From the NCBI RefSeq assembly GCF_028898845.1, contig NZ_CP118574.1:4437001-4501000 (forward strand): a stretch of DNA of 64,000 nt, written 5' to 3'. This stretch comes from Streptomyces sp. WZ-12. Lineage in GTDB: Bacteria > Actinomycetota > Actinomycetes > Streptomycetales > Streptomycetaceae. Position numbers and translations under genes: made by a program. Shown here piece after piece: positions 34,403 to 43,398 of the stretch. The notes beneath the pieces are model-generated. The model was given only the letters and a program-made list of their open reading frames with translations. It had not been told where the DNA came from and ran no database searches. Each line of letters opens with the position of its first letter. Within the stretch, counting starts at the first letter, position 1.

Positions 34403-35469
34403 CCTTGCGGCTCCTTCGTCAGCAACGCGCCCAGTTCTTCCAGGAGTTCGGCGCCCGCGCCCAGGTACGCGTCGAGCTGCCGGCCCCAGAGGAAGTGCCG
34501 GTGCACGGGGTGGTCGAGGTCGGCGCCGAGGCCGCCGTGCAGGTGCTGGCCGGTGTGCACCACCCGCTTGCCGGCCTCCGAGGCCCACCAGGCGGCGGTC
34601 AGCGCGTGCGCGGCGGCGTCCAGGCCCGCGTCCCGGCGCCAGGCCGCCTCGTAGGCGGTGACCCGGATCGCCTCGGTGTCCATGTACGCCTCGGCGGCCC
34701 GCAGTTGGACCCCCTGGTTGGCCGCGAGCGGGCGGCCGAACTGCTCGCGGGTGGTGGTGTGCGCCACCGTACGGGCCAGCGCGCCCGCGCAGACGCCCGC
34801 CTGGAGGCCGGCGAAGGCGGTGCGGGCGGTGCCGAGCACCTCGTCGTGGGCGGCGGGCGGCGGGGCGTCCGCGGCGCCGCCCAACGGCTCGGCCGGGGCG
34901 TCCCGTAGGGTCAGCCGCCCCGCGGACCAGGGCGCGGTCGTCGCCACCGGCTCGACGCCGACGCCCGGGGCGTCGGCGCGGACCAGCCACAGCCGGCGCC
35001 CGGCGTCCGGGACGAGTAGCAGGGTGGCCCCGCACAGCCAGGGGACCACGGGCACGGTGCCGGTCAGCCGGGCGGCGTCGGGCGGTCCCGCGGCGACCAC
35101 CCGCGGCCGGCCCGACACCCCCGCGAGGGCGCCGGTCGCCACCTCCGTCCCGTCTTCCAACCCCGGGAGCAGCCGGGCCCGTTGCTCCGCGTTGCCGTGC
35201 GCCTCGACGGCCAGCAAGCCGTACGCGCAGCTCGCCGCGAACGGCACCTGGGCTGTGGTCCGGCCCTGTTCCTCCAGCATCAGCACCAGGCCCAGCAGCC
35301 CGGTCTCCGCCACCGCACCCGGGAGCCCGGCGGCGCACAGCGTCTTCCACAGCTCCGCGTCGACGGCGCCGCCCAGGCCGGCCAGGCGCTGGGGCGTGGA
35401 CCGGTCGCCGAAGATCTCCGCCGCCAGGGCGGCCGCCGCCCGCTGCCCCTGGGTTGGCGTGAAGTCCAT
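34399..35469 (-). CDS. Acyl-CoA dehydrogenase, short form (FadE28/ChsE1-like)
   Basis: 356 residues. C-terminal dehydrogenase domain is clear (TREQFGRPLAANQGVQLRAAE, then QHLHGGLGADLDHPVHRHF); the middle beta domain is divergent. Length and sequence fit the smaller subunit of the heterotetrameric FadE28-FadE29-type steroid acyl-CoA dehydrogenase. The start is 1 bp after the upstream stop. Confidence 0.8.
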   Translation of the reverse strand: MDFTPTQGQRAAAALAAEIFGDRSTPQRLAGLGGAVDAELWKTLCAAGLPGAVAETGLLGLVLMLEEQGRTTAQVPFAASCAYGLLAVEAHGNAEQRARLLPGLEDGTEVATGALAGVSGRPRVVAAGPPDAARLTGTVPVVPWLCGATLLLVPDAGRRLWLVRADAPGVGVEPVATTAPWSAGRLTLRDAPAEPLGGAADAPPPAAHDEVLGTARTAFAGLQAGVCAGALARTVAHTTTREQFGRPLAANQGVQLRAAEAYMDTEAIRVTAYEAAWRRDAGLDAAAHALTAAWWASEAGKRVVHTGQHLHGGLGADLDHPVHRHFLWGRQLDAYLGAGAELLEELGALLTKEPQG

Positions 35470-35470
35470 C

Positions 35471-36481
35471 TCAGCCCTCGCCGCCTTCCGCGCCGGTGGA
35501 CCCGCCGGGCGCCTCGGCCCGGAAGAGGGGCAGCACCAACTCCTCGTCCACCCGCCGGAATTCCAGCCGCACCGGCATCCCGATCCGCACCCGGTCGGGC
35601 TCCACCCCGATCACGTTGCTGACCATCCGCACCCCCTCCGCCAGCTCGATCAGCCCGACCGCGTACGGCCCCGCGGCCCCGTCGCCGTCGGGCGCGGCGA
35701 ACGCCGGGAACGGCGGGTGGTGCATCACCACATACGAATAGACCGTCCCCGCGCCGCCGGCCTCGACGGTGTCCCACCGCGTCGCACCGCACCGGTTGCA
35801 CCCGGGCAGCCAGGGGAACCGCAGCGTCCCGCAGCCGCCGCAGCGCTGGATGAGCAGCCTGTGGGCGGCCACGCCCGCCCAGAAGCCGGCGTTGTCCCGA
35901 TTGACGACCGGCCGGGGGCGCTTCCCCCTCGAAGTCCCCTCATCAGACGCCCCGTTGGGGGAACGCCGGCCCGCCGGCGCGTACTTGAGCACCCGGAAGC
36001 GGTGCGTTCCGGCCGGCTCCCCGTTCGCCCGGACGTCCATCCGGGTCGTGATGAAGTGGCCGGCGCCCAGCTTGGTGGTCTTGCGCCGCGACACCGACTC
36101 GATCACCGAGTCGAAGGTGAGCACGTCGCCGGGGCGCAACGGCCGCAGGTACTCCTGCTCGCAGTCGGTGGCGACGATCGCGGTGTAGCCCGCGCCGTCG
36201 AGCAGCGCCGAGAGCTCCTCGTAGGCGCCGCTCCGACCGCGGTGACCGGAGAGTCCGCCCATCGTCCACGCCTGGAGCATGGTCGGCGGGGCGACGCCGT
36301 CCGGCCCCCGGTAGGCGGGGTGTGCGTCGCCCATCGCCTCGCACCAGTGCCGGATCATCGCCTCGTTGACCGGGTCCTTCGCCACGCCCCCGGCCGACGC
36401 CCGGCGCCCCTCGAACGCCCCGAGCGCCTCCTCGTACCCGTCCGCGCCCTCCCGCACCCCTTCGTTTCCGTCCCCGCTCAC
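35471..36481 (-). CDS. Two-domain MaoC-like / DUF35 zinc-ribbon OB-fold protein (ChsH2-like)
   Basis: 336 residues from the GTG overlapping the FadE stop (GTGA). The N-terminal hot-dog domain contains TMLQAWTMGGLSG and YLRPLRPGDVLTF. The C-terminal DUF35 part has the zinc ribbon CGGCGTLRFPWLPGCNRCG and an OB fold (YSYVVMHHPPFPAF). This fusion is diagnostic of ChsH2 of the igr operon, whose DUF35 domain recruits Ltp2. Confidence 0.85.
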   Translation of the reverse strand: MSGDGNEGVREGADGYEEALGAFEGRRASAGGVAKDPVNEAMIRHWCEAMGDAHPAYRGPDGVAPPTMLQAWTMGGLSGHRGRSGAYEELSALLDGAGYTAIVATDCEQEYLRPLRPGDVLTFDSVIESVSRRKTTKLGAGHFITTRMDVRANGEPAGTHRFRVLKYAPAGRRSPNGASDEGTSRGKRPRPVVNRDNAGFWAGVAAHRLLIQRCGGCGTLRFPWLPGCNRCGATRWDTVEAGGAGTVYSYVVMHHPPFPAFAAPDGDGAAGPYAVGLIELAEGVRMVSNVIGVEPDRVRIGMPVRLEFRRVDEELVLPLFRAEAPGGSTGAEGGEG

Positions 36482-37659
36482 CCGCGCCGCCCCTTCCGCA
36501 TCCCCAGTCGCACCGTGGCCACGATCTCCCGCTGCACCTCGCTGACCCCGCCCCCGAAGGTGTTGATCTGCGCGGCGCGGTTCATCCGCTCCAACTCCCC
36601 GTCCCCGTAGGCGCCCGGCGAGCCGGCCCGGACGAGCGCGGCGTCGCCGACCACCTCCTGGCACATCCGGTAGACCTCGACCGCGCTCTCCGTCCCGGCG
36701 AACTTGACCCCGCTGGCGTCGCCCGGACTCAGCGTCCCGGCCCCCACGTCGCCGACCAGCCGCCAGTTGAGCAGCCGGGTGGCGGCCAGCCTGGCGTGCG
36801 CCTCGGCGAGCCGGGCCCGCACCCAGGCCCGGTCCGCTGGCCGCTCCCCGGTCTGCGGGTCCGGCGTACGGGCATGGGCCAGCGCGGCCTCGTAGGCGTC
36901 CTCGGCCTGCATGCCGATCGCGGCCAACGCGACCCGCTCGTGGTTGAGTTGATTGACCATCAGGTCCCAGCCGGCGTGCTCCGCCCCGACGAGGTTCCCG
37001 TAGGGGACGCGCACCCCGTCGTAGGAGGTGGCGGTGGTGGTCAGCCCGCCGACGGTCTCGATGGGCGTCCAGGAGAAGCCGGGGGCGTCGGTCGGCACCA
37101 GGATGATCGAGATGCCCCGGTGCTTGGGGGCGTCCGGGTCGGTGCGGCAGGCGAGCCAGATCCAGTCGGCCTGCTGGGCGTTGCTGGTGAAGCTCTTGCC
37201 GCCGTGGATCACCCAGTCGGGACCGTCACCCCCGGAGCCCTCCGCCGCCCGCACCGCCCGGGTCCGCAGCGACGCCAGGTCGGTGCCCGCCCCCGGCTCC
37301 GTGTAGCCGATCGCGAAGACCACCTCGCCCCTGAGGATGCGGGGCAGGAAGAAGTCCTTCTGCGCCGGCGTCCCGTACTTCATCAGGGTCGGCCCGACGG
37401 TGTTCAGGGTGACCATCGAGACCGGGGCGCCCGCGCGGTACGCCTCGTCGAAGAAGACGAACTGCTCGTCGGGGCCGCGCCCTTGACCCCCGTAGGCGGT
37501 CGGCCATCCCAGGCCCAGCAGCCCGTCGGCGCCGATCCGGCGGAGCGCCGCGCGCTGCGCCACCGGGTCGTCGACCGGTCCGTCGGGCAGCAGTTCCCGG
37601 AAATAGGCGCGGAGTTCGGCGCGCAGCCGCTGCTGGGCTTGGGTGGGGGCGAGGTGCAC
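36478..37659 (-). CDS. Acyl-CoA dehydrogenase (FadE29/ChsE2-like), first gene of the igr-like operon
   Basis: About 393 residues from the GTG at 37659 (GAAGGAAGG upstream). Family motifs: IGYTEPGAGTDLASLRTRAV, DWVIHGGKSFTSNAQQADW and the C-terminal FGGGVSEVQREIVATVRLGM. Together with the shorter dehydrogenase it would form the FAD enzyme that introduces the side-chain double bond. The start codon has a large palindrome 39-77 bp upstream. Confidence 0.83.
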   Translation of the reverse strand: MHLAPTQAQQRLRAELRAYFRELLPDGPVDDPVAQRAALRRIGADGLLGLGWPTAYGGQGRGPDEQFVFFDEAYRAGAPVSMVTLNTVGPTLMKYGTPAQKDFFLPRILRGEVVFAIGYTEPGAGTDLASLRTRAVRAAEGSGGDGPDWVIHGGKSFTSNAQQADWIWLACRTDPDAPKHRGISIILVPTDAPGFSWTPIETVGGLTTTATSYDGVRVPYGNLVGAEHAGWDLMVNQLNHERVALAAIGMQAEDAYEAALAHARTPDPQTGERPADRAWVRARLAEAHARLAATRLLNWRLVGDVGAGTLSPGDASGVKFAGTESAVEVYRMCQEVVGDAALVRAGSPGAYGDGELERMNRAAQINTFGGGVSEVQREIVATVRLGMRKGRRG

Positions 37660-37697
37660 GTCGGCGGGCCTTCCTTCGGTGACGGCCGTACGAACGA

Positions 37698-37736
37698 GCG
37701 AGCGGGTTTCTGACTGTCCGTCAGAAACCCGCTCGC
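37698..37736. promoter_or_regulatory. Palindrome upstream of the igr-like operon (operator candidate)
   Basis: GCGAGCGGGTTTCTGAC at 37698-37714 is followed by 5 nt (TGTCC) and its perfect complement at 37720-37736. The core TTTCTGAC...GTCAGAAA resembles operators of TetR-type regulators of acyl-CoA dehydrogenase genes. There is no U-run, so a terminator for the gene ending at 37851 is less likely but possible. Confidence 0.6.
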
Positions 37737-37850
37737 TGTCAAGGCCCGCGCGATGAACCCCAGAGCGGCCCACATGTCCGCCGCGCGGCACCTCACCTCA
37801 CCTCACCTCACCCGCCGATCATCCGCCGCGCGGCCGCGCGGCGGACCGGC

Positions 37851-38156
37851 TCACCAGTTCTGCTCGAAGTCGACGTTGGCGTTGCCCTGGTCGATCACGC
37901 TGAAGCCGTCACCGTTCACGCTGGCGGTGTTGTTCTGGTTCGACGCGCCGGGACCGTTGGCCACCTGCTGACCGGTGGTGGAGTTGCCGTGATTGCTGCC
38001 GCGGACGCCGGTGCCGGTCTGGCTGGTGGCGGCGGAGCTCGACCCGTTGTTCGCGAGCCCGCCGTTGTCGGCCTGTGCCACGCCGGTGCAGAGCGCCACC
38101 GCGAAGGGCAGCGCGAGGCCGACGGCGATGACGCGGGCGGTACGAGTGCTTGCCAT
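37851..38156 (-). CDS. Small secreted Asn/Gly-rich protein
   Basis: 101 residues with a signal peptide (ARVIAVGLALPFAVALCTGVAQA) and a mature part rich in Asn, Gly, Ser and Thr with no cysteine. The composition is like small cell-surface or spore-associated proteins, but I recognise no family. AGGAGG lies 8 bases before the ATG. Confidence 0.75.
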   Translation of the reverse strand: MASTRTARVIAVGLALPFAVALCTGVAQADNGGLANNGSSSAATSQTGTGVRGSNHGNSTTGQQVANGPGASNQNNTASVNGDGFSVIDQGNANVDFEQNW

Positions 38157-38635
38157 GTCTCTTTCCTCCTACGAAACGCAAACTTGTGACTTATGAACTT
38201 CGGGGATTCAGCAAGCGGATCCGGCCTTGCGAACCCGCCCCCGAACCGGGCATCCGACCTCTCGAAACCCGCTCCGAACGACCGGTCCCGGACGGTCCGT
38301 ACAGCGCTAACTCCCGCTGTTCACCGGGTAGTTGGCCGACCACCGCGGTGCCTGCCTCGACGTCGCGACCTCAGGATTGCCCAACCGGACCCCGCCAGAT
38401 CCACCGGCGGAGACCGGTTCCCCCGCAAGGGGGAGAAACCGCCGACAAACCCCGATGCCCCCACCCGCGCCCCCGCGCCACCCCTCGTGCTCCACGGCGA
38501 TCCACCACAACCCGTTCGCCCCAAGGATCGGGCGGGTCGCCCACCACCCCGACCACCCCGGCGCACAGGTGTTCTTCGTCGCGCGCCACCCCTCCCCCTC
38601 TTCCCTTTTTCGAACGCTCGTACGAAAATAAAGCC
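38157..38635. other. 479-bp intergenic region, no gene seen
   Basis: It separates the divergent small secreted protein and the Prim-Pol gene. Open frames crossing it are compositional (long Pro/Arg runs). An A-rich stretch just before the Prim-Pol start (GAAAATAAAG) may belong to its promoter or leader. Confidence 0.5.
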
Positions 38636-39679
38636 ATGGCCATGCCCCGCCGCCATGCCGCACCGCGCACCGCCCACCCGTCGGCCGCCGCCCTCCCGCC
38701 CGAGGCCCCGGCCGCCCCCCGCCCGACCCTGCGCCCGGTCTCCGGCCCGACGCCCCGCGCGTCCCGGGAGCCCGCGCCCGCCCTCCCCGCCTACGGGCCA
38801 CCCCTCTCCCCCGCCGACGCCCACCACGCCGCCCTCGCGCACGCCCTCGCCGCCGCCGAGCGCGGCCACCCCGTCATCCCCCTGACCCGCACCAAACTCC
38901 CCGCCCTGCGCTCCCCGCACCACGACCCCGCGGGCCCCGACGACCCCAACGCCCCGCCCTGCCACGGCAGGTGCGGCCGCCTCGGCCACGGCGTCCACGA
39001 CGCCGCCACCGACCCGCTCGCGATCCGCCGGATGTTCGCCACCGCCCCCTGGGCCACCGGCTACGGCATCGCCTGCGGCCGGCCCCCGCACCACCTCATC
39101 GGCCTCGACCTCGACACCAAGCACGGCGCCGACGGCCCCACCGCCCTCCGGCTGATCGCCCGGGCCCACGGCCTCGCGCTCCCGCCGACGGTCACCGTCC
39201 TGACCCCCTCGGGCGGCCGCCACCTGTGGTTCACCGGCCCGCCCGCGCCGCCGGTCCCCAACTCCGCCGGCCGGCTCGCCCCGGGCGTCGACGTCCGCGG
39301 CGCGGGCGGCTACCTGGTCGGCCCCGGCTCGCTCACCACCCAGGGCCGGTACGTCCTCGCCCCGGACTCCCCGCGCCACCCCGCCCCGGTCCCGCCCGCC
39401 CTGCTGACGCTCCTGCTGCCCCCGCTCGGCGCCCCGCCCCGCCGCCCGCACCCGGCCACCGCCGCCCACGGCCACCAGCCGCCGGCCGTCGCCCTCCTCG
39501 ACTTCGTCCGCGACTCCCCCCGCGGGCAGCGCAACTCCCGCCTCTTCTGGGCCGCTTGCCGCGCCCACGAGGCCGGCCTCGGCCCGGAGCTGGCCGAGCG
39601 CCTGCTCGCCGCGGCCCGCCGGACGGGCCTGCCGGAGGCCGAGGCCCGCGCCACCCTCGCCTCGGCGGCCCGCCGCTGA
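38636..39679 (+). CDS. Bifunctional DNA primase/polymerase (Prim-Pol) domain protein
   Basis: 347 residues. After a Pro/Ala-rich start of ~65 residues, the Prim-Pol N-terminal domain runs from HHAALAHALAAAERGHPVIPL through GYGIACGRPPHHLIGLDLDTKHG (the DLD metal site) to PSGGRHLWF. The C-terminal helical part (RDSPRGQRNSRLFWAACRAHE) is a PriCT-like motif. Stand-alone Prim-Pol genes are frequent in Streptomyces chromosomes, often as plasmid or phage heritage. Start at 38636; a second ATG 6 bases later is also possible. Confidence 0.82.
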   Translation: MAMPRRHAAPRTAHPSAAALPPEAPAAPRPTLRPVSGPTPRASREPAPALPAYGPPLSPADAHHAALAHALAAAERGHPVIPLTRTKLPALRSPHHDPAGPDDPNAPPCHGRCGRLGHGVHDAATDPLAIRRMFATAPWATGYGIACGRPPHHLIGLDLDTKHGADGPTALRLIARAHGLALPPTVTVLTPSGGRHLWFTGPPAPPVPNSAGRLAPGVDVRGAGGYLVGPGSLTTQGRYVLAPDSPRHPAPVPPALLTLLLPPLGAPPRRPHPATAAHGHQPPAVALLDFVRDSPRGQRNSRLFWAACRAHEAGLGPELAERLLAAARRTGLPEAEARATLASAARR

Positions 39680-39694
39680 CGCTCCCGGGCGGCC

Positions 39695-40459
39695 CTACCC
39701 GCCCGTCTTCCGCGCCTCGATCAGGAACCGCGTGGTGTGCGCCACGAACGCCCCCTCGCGCCGGATCAGCCCGTCCAACTCCCTTAGCCGCTCCCGGTAT
39801 TGCTCCACGGTGAACCCCGGCACCATCCACACCACCTTCCGCAGGAAGTAGACGACCGCCCCGATGTCGTAGAACTCCGTCCGCAGCCTCTCCTGCCGCA
39901 GCGCGACCACCTCCAGCCCGGCCGCCTCCGCGTCCCGCCGCGCGTCCTCGGGGTGCCGGGCGCGCCGCACCTCCGCGGGCTGCGACCCCAGGAAGAACTC
40001 CACCAGCTCGAACACGCTGGCCGGCCCGACCTGTTGGGAGAGGTAGGTGCCGCCCGGCCGCAACACCCGGGCGATCTCCGCCCACCACACCGTCACCGGA
40101 TGACGGCTGGCCACCAGGTCGAACGCCCCGTCCCCGAACGGCAGCGGCGGCTCGTCCTCGTCCGCCACCACCACCGCGCCCCGCGGGTGCAGCAGCGCGG
40201 TCGCCTTGGCCACGTTCGGCGGCCAGGACTCGGTGGCCACCATGACCGGCGGGAACGCCCCCGCGCCGGCCAGCACCTCGCCGCCCCCGGTCTGGATGTC
40301 CAGGGCCGCCGTCGCCCGCCCCAGCCGCTCGCCCAGCAGCCGCTGGTACCCCCAGGAGGGCCGCTGCTCGGTGGCCCGACCGTCGAGCCAGGAGAAGTCC
40401 CAGCCCGCCACCGACACCTCGGCGGCCTCCGCCACCAGTTCCTCGAAAGATCGCTCCAT
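39695..40459 (-). CDS. Class I SAM-dependent methyltransferase
   Basis: 254 residues from the ATG at 40459. Rossmann motif I is altered (ALDIQTGGGEVLAG), post-motifs FGDGAFDLVASRHPVTVWW and VLRPGGTYLSQQVG are clear. Substrate unknown. Convergent with the Prim-Pol gene, 15 bp between stops. Confidence 0.82.
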   Translation of the reverse strand: MERSFEELVAEAAEVSVAGWDFSWLDGRATEQRPSWGYQRLLGERLGRATAALDIQTGGGEVLAGAGAFPPVMVATESWPPNVAKATALLHPRGAVVVADEDEPPLPFGDGAFDLVASRHPVTVWWAEIARVLRPGGTYLSQQVGPASVFELVEFFLGSQPAEVRRARHPEDARRDAEAAGLEVVALRQERLRTEFYDIGAVVYFLRKVVWMVPGFTVEQYRERLRELDGLIRREGAFVAHTTRFLIEARKTGG

Positions 40460-40755
40460 GCCCCCAGCCTCACCGCTCACCGCCGCTCCCTGCCAGCCCT
40501 TTCCTCCCCACCCCGCACCGCGGGCGCGTTCGACGCGCCAGCCCCGCACACCCCGGTCACCACCGGCCCGATGGCAGCACGGACCGACCGGCCCGACCGC
40601 GCCTTCGCCGCCCCCTCCTCACCTCCCGGCCGGCCCGCGTCGAACCCCCGCCGGGCGCCCCGCAGCACCCCCACCCACCGGGCCAACCGGGTGAAACGTC
40701 CACAGCCGCCGCGCCACCCCGTCAGAATCGAACGAGTGAGCGGTATCCTTGCGCC

Positions 40756-41130
40756 GTGGCTGACAAGCAGAAGACCTACGACTTCCCCCAGGACCTGCGG
40801 GAAGCACAGCTGGAGCTGCACCAGGTCCAGTCCGCCCTCGCGGACCTCTACCGACGCCTGACGTGGTCGATCGAACCGCTCCCCGGCTGGACCCACACCA
40901 AGGAGAACGGTCACTTCTTCGAGACCGAGCGCGCCGACTCCCCCGGCTGGACCGACGAGGAGCAGTCCCGCGTCACCGAGCTGCGCACCCGCCAACTCGC
41001 CCTCGCCGAGCGCGTCGTGACCCACGACTTCTGGTCCACCTGCGACGACGCCCCCGCCGCCCGCTCGGCCCTGAAGCACCTCCACGAGCGGGAAGAGCAG
41101 GCGGAGGAAGAACAGGCCCTCGGCGAGTAG
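40756..41130 (+). CDS. Hypothetical helical protein
   Basis: 124 residues from a GTG. Highly charged and mostly helical with a coiled-coil-like C-terminus (LKHLHEREEQAEEEQALGE). WSIEPLPGWTHTKENGHFFET in the middle suggests a small conserved motif. I know homologues only as uncharacterised Streptomyces proteins. The following methyltransferase is 66 bp downstream. Confidence 0.65.
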   Translation: MADKQKTYDFPQDLREAQLELHQVQSALADLYRRLTWSIEPLPGWTHTKENGHFFETERADSPGWTDEEQSRVTELRTRQLALAERVVTHDFWSTCDDAPAARSALKHLHEREEQAEEEQALGE

Positions 41131-41196
41131 CCCGCCCGGCGTCACGCCGCCCCGAGGGCCGACCGCACGACGACAGGCAGCGAGGGAAGGGACCCC

Positions 41197-42054
41197 ATGA
41201 CGGACGAACGCTCTCCAGTGCCCGACAGCAGCGCGGTACGGGTCGCCCTGTGGCGGGCCCTGCACGTCCAATGCGACCCGCCGCCCCACGTCCTCGACGA
41301 CGAGATCGGCTTGCGCCTGGCCGCCCCCGACGAGGACTGGCGCGCCCGCCCCGACATGGACCCGCAGGCCACCGCCGGCTTCCGGGCGGCCATCGTGGCC
41401 CGCGCCCGCTTCATCGAGGACCTGGCCCTCGAACAGGCCGCCCACGGCATCACCCAGTACGTCATCCTCGGCGCCGGCCTGGACACCTTCGCCCAACGCC
41501 ACCCCGAAGTCGCCGGCCGGCTAAGGGTCTTCGAGATCGACCAACCCGCCACCCAGTCCTGGAAACGCCGCCGCCTGATCGAGCTCGGCTACGGCATCCC
41601 CGACTGGCTCCACCTCGTGCCGGTCGACTTCGAGGCCAACGAGTCCTGGCCGGACCGGCTTTCGGCCGCCGGCTTCGCCGCCGACCGCCCCACCCTCATC
41701 GTCTCCACCGGCGTCACCCTCTACCTCTCCAAGGACACCACCGCGGCCACCCTGCGCCACATCGCCCGCCTCGCCCCGGGCTCCACGCTCGCCCTGTCCT
41801 TCCCCCTCCCCGCCGAACTCCTCGCCCCCGCCGACCGCCTCGCCCTGGACCGGGCCACCAAGGGCGCCCGAGCCAGCGGCACCCCGTTCCTCAGCTTCTA
41901 CACCCCGCAGGAAATGCTCACCCTCGCCCGCCGGGCCGGCTTCGCCGACGCCCGCCACCTCCCCGCCACCGCCCTCGCCGACCGCTACTTCTCCCACCGC
42001 CCCGACCCCCTCCGCCCCACCCCCGGCGAGGACTTCCTCCTCGCCACCACCTGA
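41197..42054 (+). CDS. SAM-dependent methyltransferase, TIGR00027/LCM-like family
   Basis: 285 residues. YVILGAGLDTFAQRHP is motif I, VFEIDQPATQSWKRRRL motif II and STGVTLYLSKD motif IV of the leucine-carboxyl-methyltransferase-like family found widely in actinobacteria. It acts on an unknown, probably carboxylate-bearing, small molecule or protein. Confidence 0.85.
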   Translation: MTDERSPVPDSSAVRVALWRALHVQCDPPPHVLDDEIGLRLAAPDEDWRARPDMDPQATAGFRAAIVARARFIEDLALEQAAHGITQYVILGAGLDTFAQRHPEVAGRLRVFEIDQPATQSWKRRRLIELGYGIPDWLHLVPVDFEANESWPDRLSAAGFAADRPTLIVSTGVTLYLSKDTTAATLRHIARLAPGSTLALSFPLPAELLAPADRLALDRATKGARASGTPFLSFYTPQEMLTLARRAGFADARHLPATALADRYFSHRPDPLRPTPGEDFLLATT

Positions 42055-42066
42055 CCCCACCCACAC

Positions 42067-42104
42067 AAAAAACGGCCCCCGCCCGATAACTCCCGGACGG
42101 GGCC
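42067..42104 (-). terminator. Terminator beyond the left attachment site
   Basis: GGCCCCC(G)...CGGGGCC stem followed on the minus strand by TTTTTT. It is the original terminator of tRNA-Ser(UGA), now separated from the tRNA by the 9.9-kb element. Confidence 0.75.
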
Positions 42105-42119
42105 CGCTCTCACTGCTCC

Positions 42120-42180
42120 ACCTGCGGAGGCTGTGGGATTTGAACCCACGGTGGCGTTGCCGCCACGACAGTTTTCAAGA
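42120..42180. repeat. Left attachment site (61-bp repeat, copy of the tRNA-Ser 3' half)
   Basis: Identical over 61 bp to 52044-52104 (offset 9924). It contains the 3' portion of tRNA-Ser(UGA) from the anticodon loop to the discriminator, but not the 5' half. The integrase gene starts 39 bp away. Confidence 0.93.
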
Positions 42181-42219
42181 TGTCTCCCCGAAGATCAGCA
42201 GGGGAGCCGTTCCGGCAGG

Positions 42220-43398
42220 TCAGGCCGGTACGAGAACCCCGGCAGAGCCGTCGTCATCGTCATCGTGCCCGCTGCGTGCCCGTTGGGCGTTGTCGTGCCC
42301 CTCGATCCATGACTCCGAAGCCTTAGCGACCTGAGCATCCCGGCCCGCAGCCGGCCGGGCGTAGTGCCGGGTGGTCACACTCGCGTTGGAGTGGCCGAGC
42401 CGGTGCGCCGCGGTCATCACGCCGTACTGATCAGCAACCCAGGTGGCGTGCGACGCCCGAAGGTCGTGCGGAGTCACGTCGGTCAGCCCGGCCGCCGTCA
42501 CCGCGGGGTCGAAGTGCGCCTTGCGCCACTGGTTGTACCGAAGCGGGTCACCGACCCCGTTGGTGAACAGCAAGGCGTCATCACCACCGGGCAACTGGTC
42601 AAGGTAGGCAGACAACCGCTGCACCAGCGAGGGCGCCAGCGTCAACGTGCGCTTCTGGTGCGACTTCGGCAGGTCGAAGACTAAGGTCCCGTTTGCCTCA
42701 GCAAGGTTCTCGTCCACGTGCACGAGACACCGCTCCACGTCGATGTCGCCGCGCCGCATGGCGAACGCCTCACCGATCCGCAGGCCGCCGAAAGCGAGCA
42801 GCGCGATCAGCAGATCATGCGGTGCAGAAGCCGCACGCACAATACGGGAGGCTTCGAGCTGGGTCAGGATGTGCGGCTCCGTCTGCGGCATCCTCGGCAA
42901 CCGAACCCTCCGACAAGGCGTCACGGCGATCAGCCCGTTGTCCACGGCCGAGTTCATGATCTGTGCGAGCACGCGGTAGCACTGGCGGATCCACGAGGCG
43001 CCGACACCGTCCGTCTTCATCTTGGCGACCCACTCAGCGATGGTGATCGGCCGCAGGCTGGATAGTTCACGGTCGCCAAGCACCGGGTTGATCCGTGACG
43101 CGATGATCGAGCGGTACGTGGCCCGCGTCTTGTGCTTGAGCTGGGGCCCCACCGACGCCAACCAGCGAGCCGCCCAGTCCTTGACGGTCGTCCTACCGTC
43201 GTCAGGGTTCAGCCAACGCCCTTCTTCGATCTCGATCCGCTTCTTCGCCAACCAGAGGTCTGCATCCGTAATCGTCGCGAACGTCCAGTCCGCGGGATGG
43301 TCGACGCCATCCGGGCCGAGGTAGCGCGCTTGGAACCGGCCGGACGGCAACTTGCGCACCCGACCGAACTGACGACGGCTCTTCCGCCTACCCGCCAT
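42220..43398 (-). CDS. int: Tyrosine integrase of the AICE
   Basis: 392 residues. SAM-like DNA-binding domain (TVKDWAARWLASVG...TRATYRSII) and catalytic domain with R207 (GGLRIGEA), a Lys near 245 (LPKSHQKR), H311-x-x-R314 (HDLRASH), H336 (LGHSN) and the nucleophile Y346 (TRHYARP). It would recombine attP with the tRNA-Ser site. Start chosen at the ATG in TGATG overlapping the xis stop; a GTG three bases earlier is also in frame. Confidence 0.93.
   Translation of the reverse strand: MAGRRKSRRQFGRVRKLPSGRFQARYLGPDGVDHPADWTFATITDADLWLAKKRIEIEEGRWLNPDDGRTTVKDWAARWLASVGPQLKHKTRATYRSIIASRINPVLGDRELSSLRPITIAEWVAKMKTDGVGASWIRQCYRVLAQIMNSAVDNGLIAVTPCRRVRLPRMPQTEPHILTQLEASRIVRAASAPHDLLIALLAFGGLRIGEAFAMRRGDIDVERCLVHVDENLAEANGTLVFDLPKSHQKRTLTLAPSLVQRLSAYLDQLPGGDDALLFTNGVGDPLRYNQWRKAHFDPAVTAAGLTDVTPHDLRASHATWVADQYGVMTAAHRLGHSNASVTTRHYARPAAGRDAQVAKASESWIEGHDNAQRARSGHDDDDDGSAGVLVPA

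Noticed and set aside
42125..42180. Second tRNA-Ser gene at the left end of the AICE
   Set aside because: Only the 3' half from the anticodon loop is present; the sequence beyond 42180 does not supply the 5' half, so it is an attachment site, not a gene.
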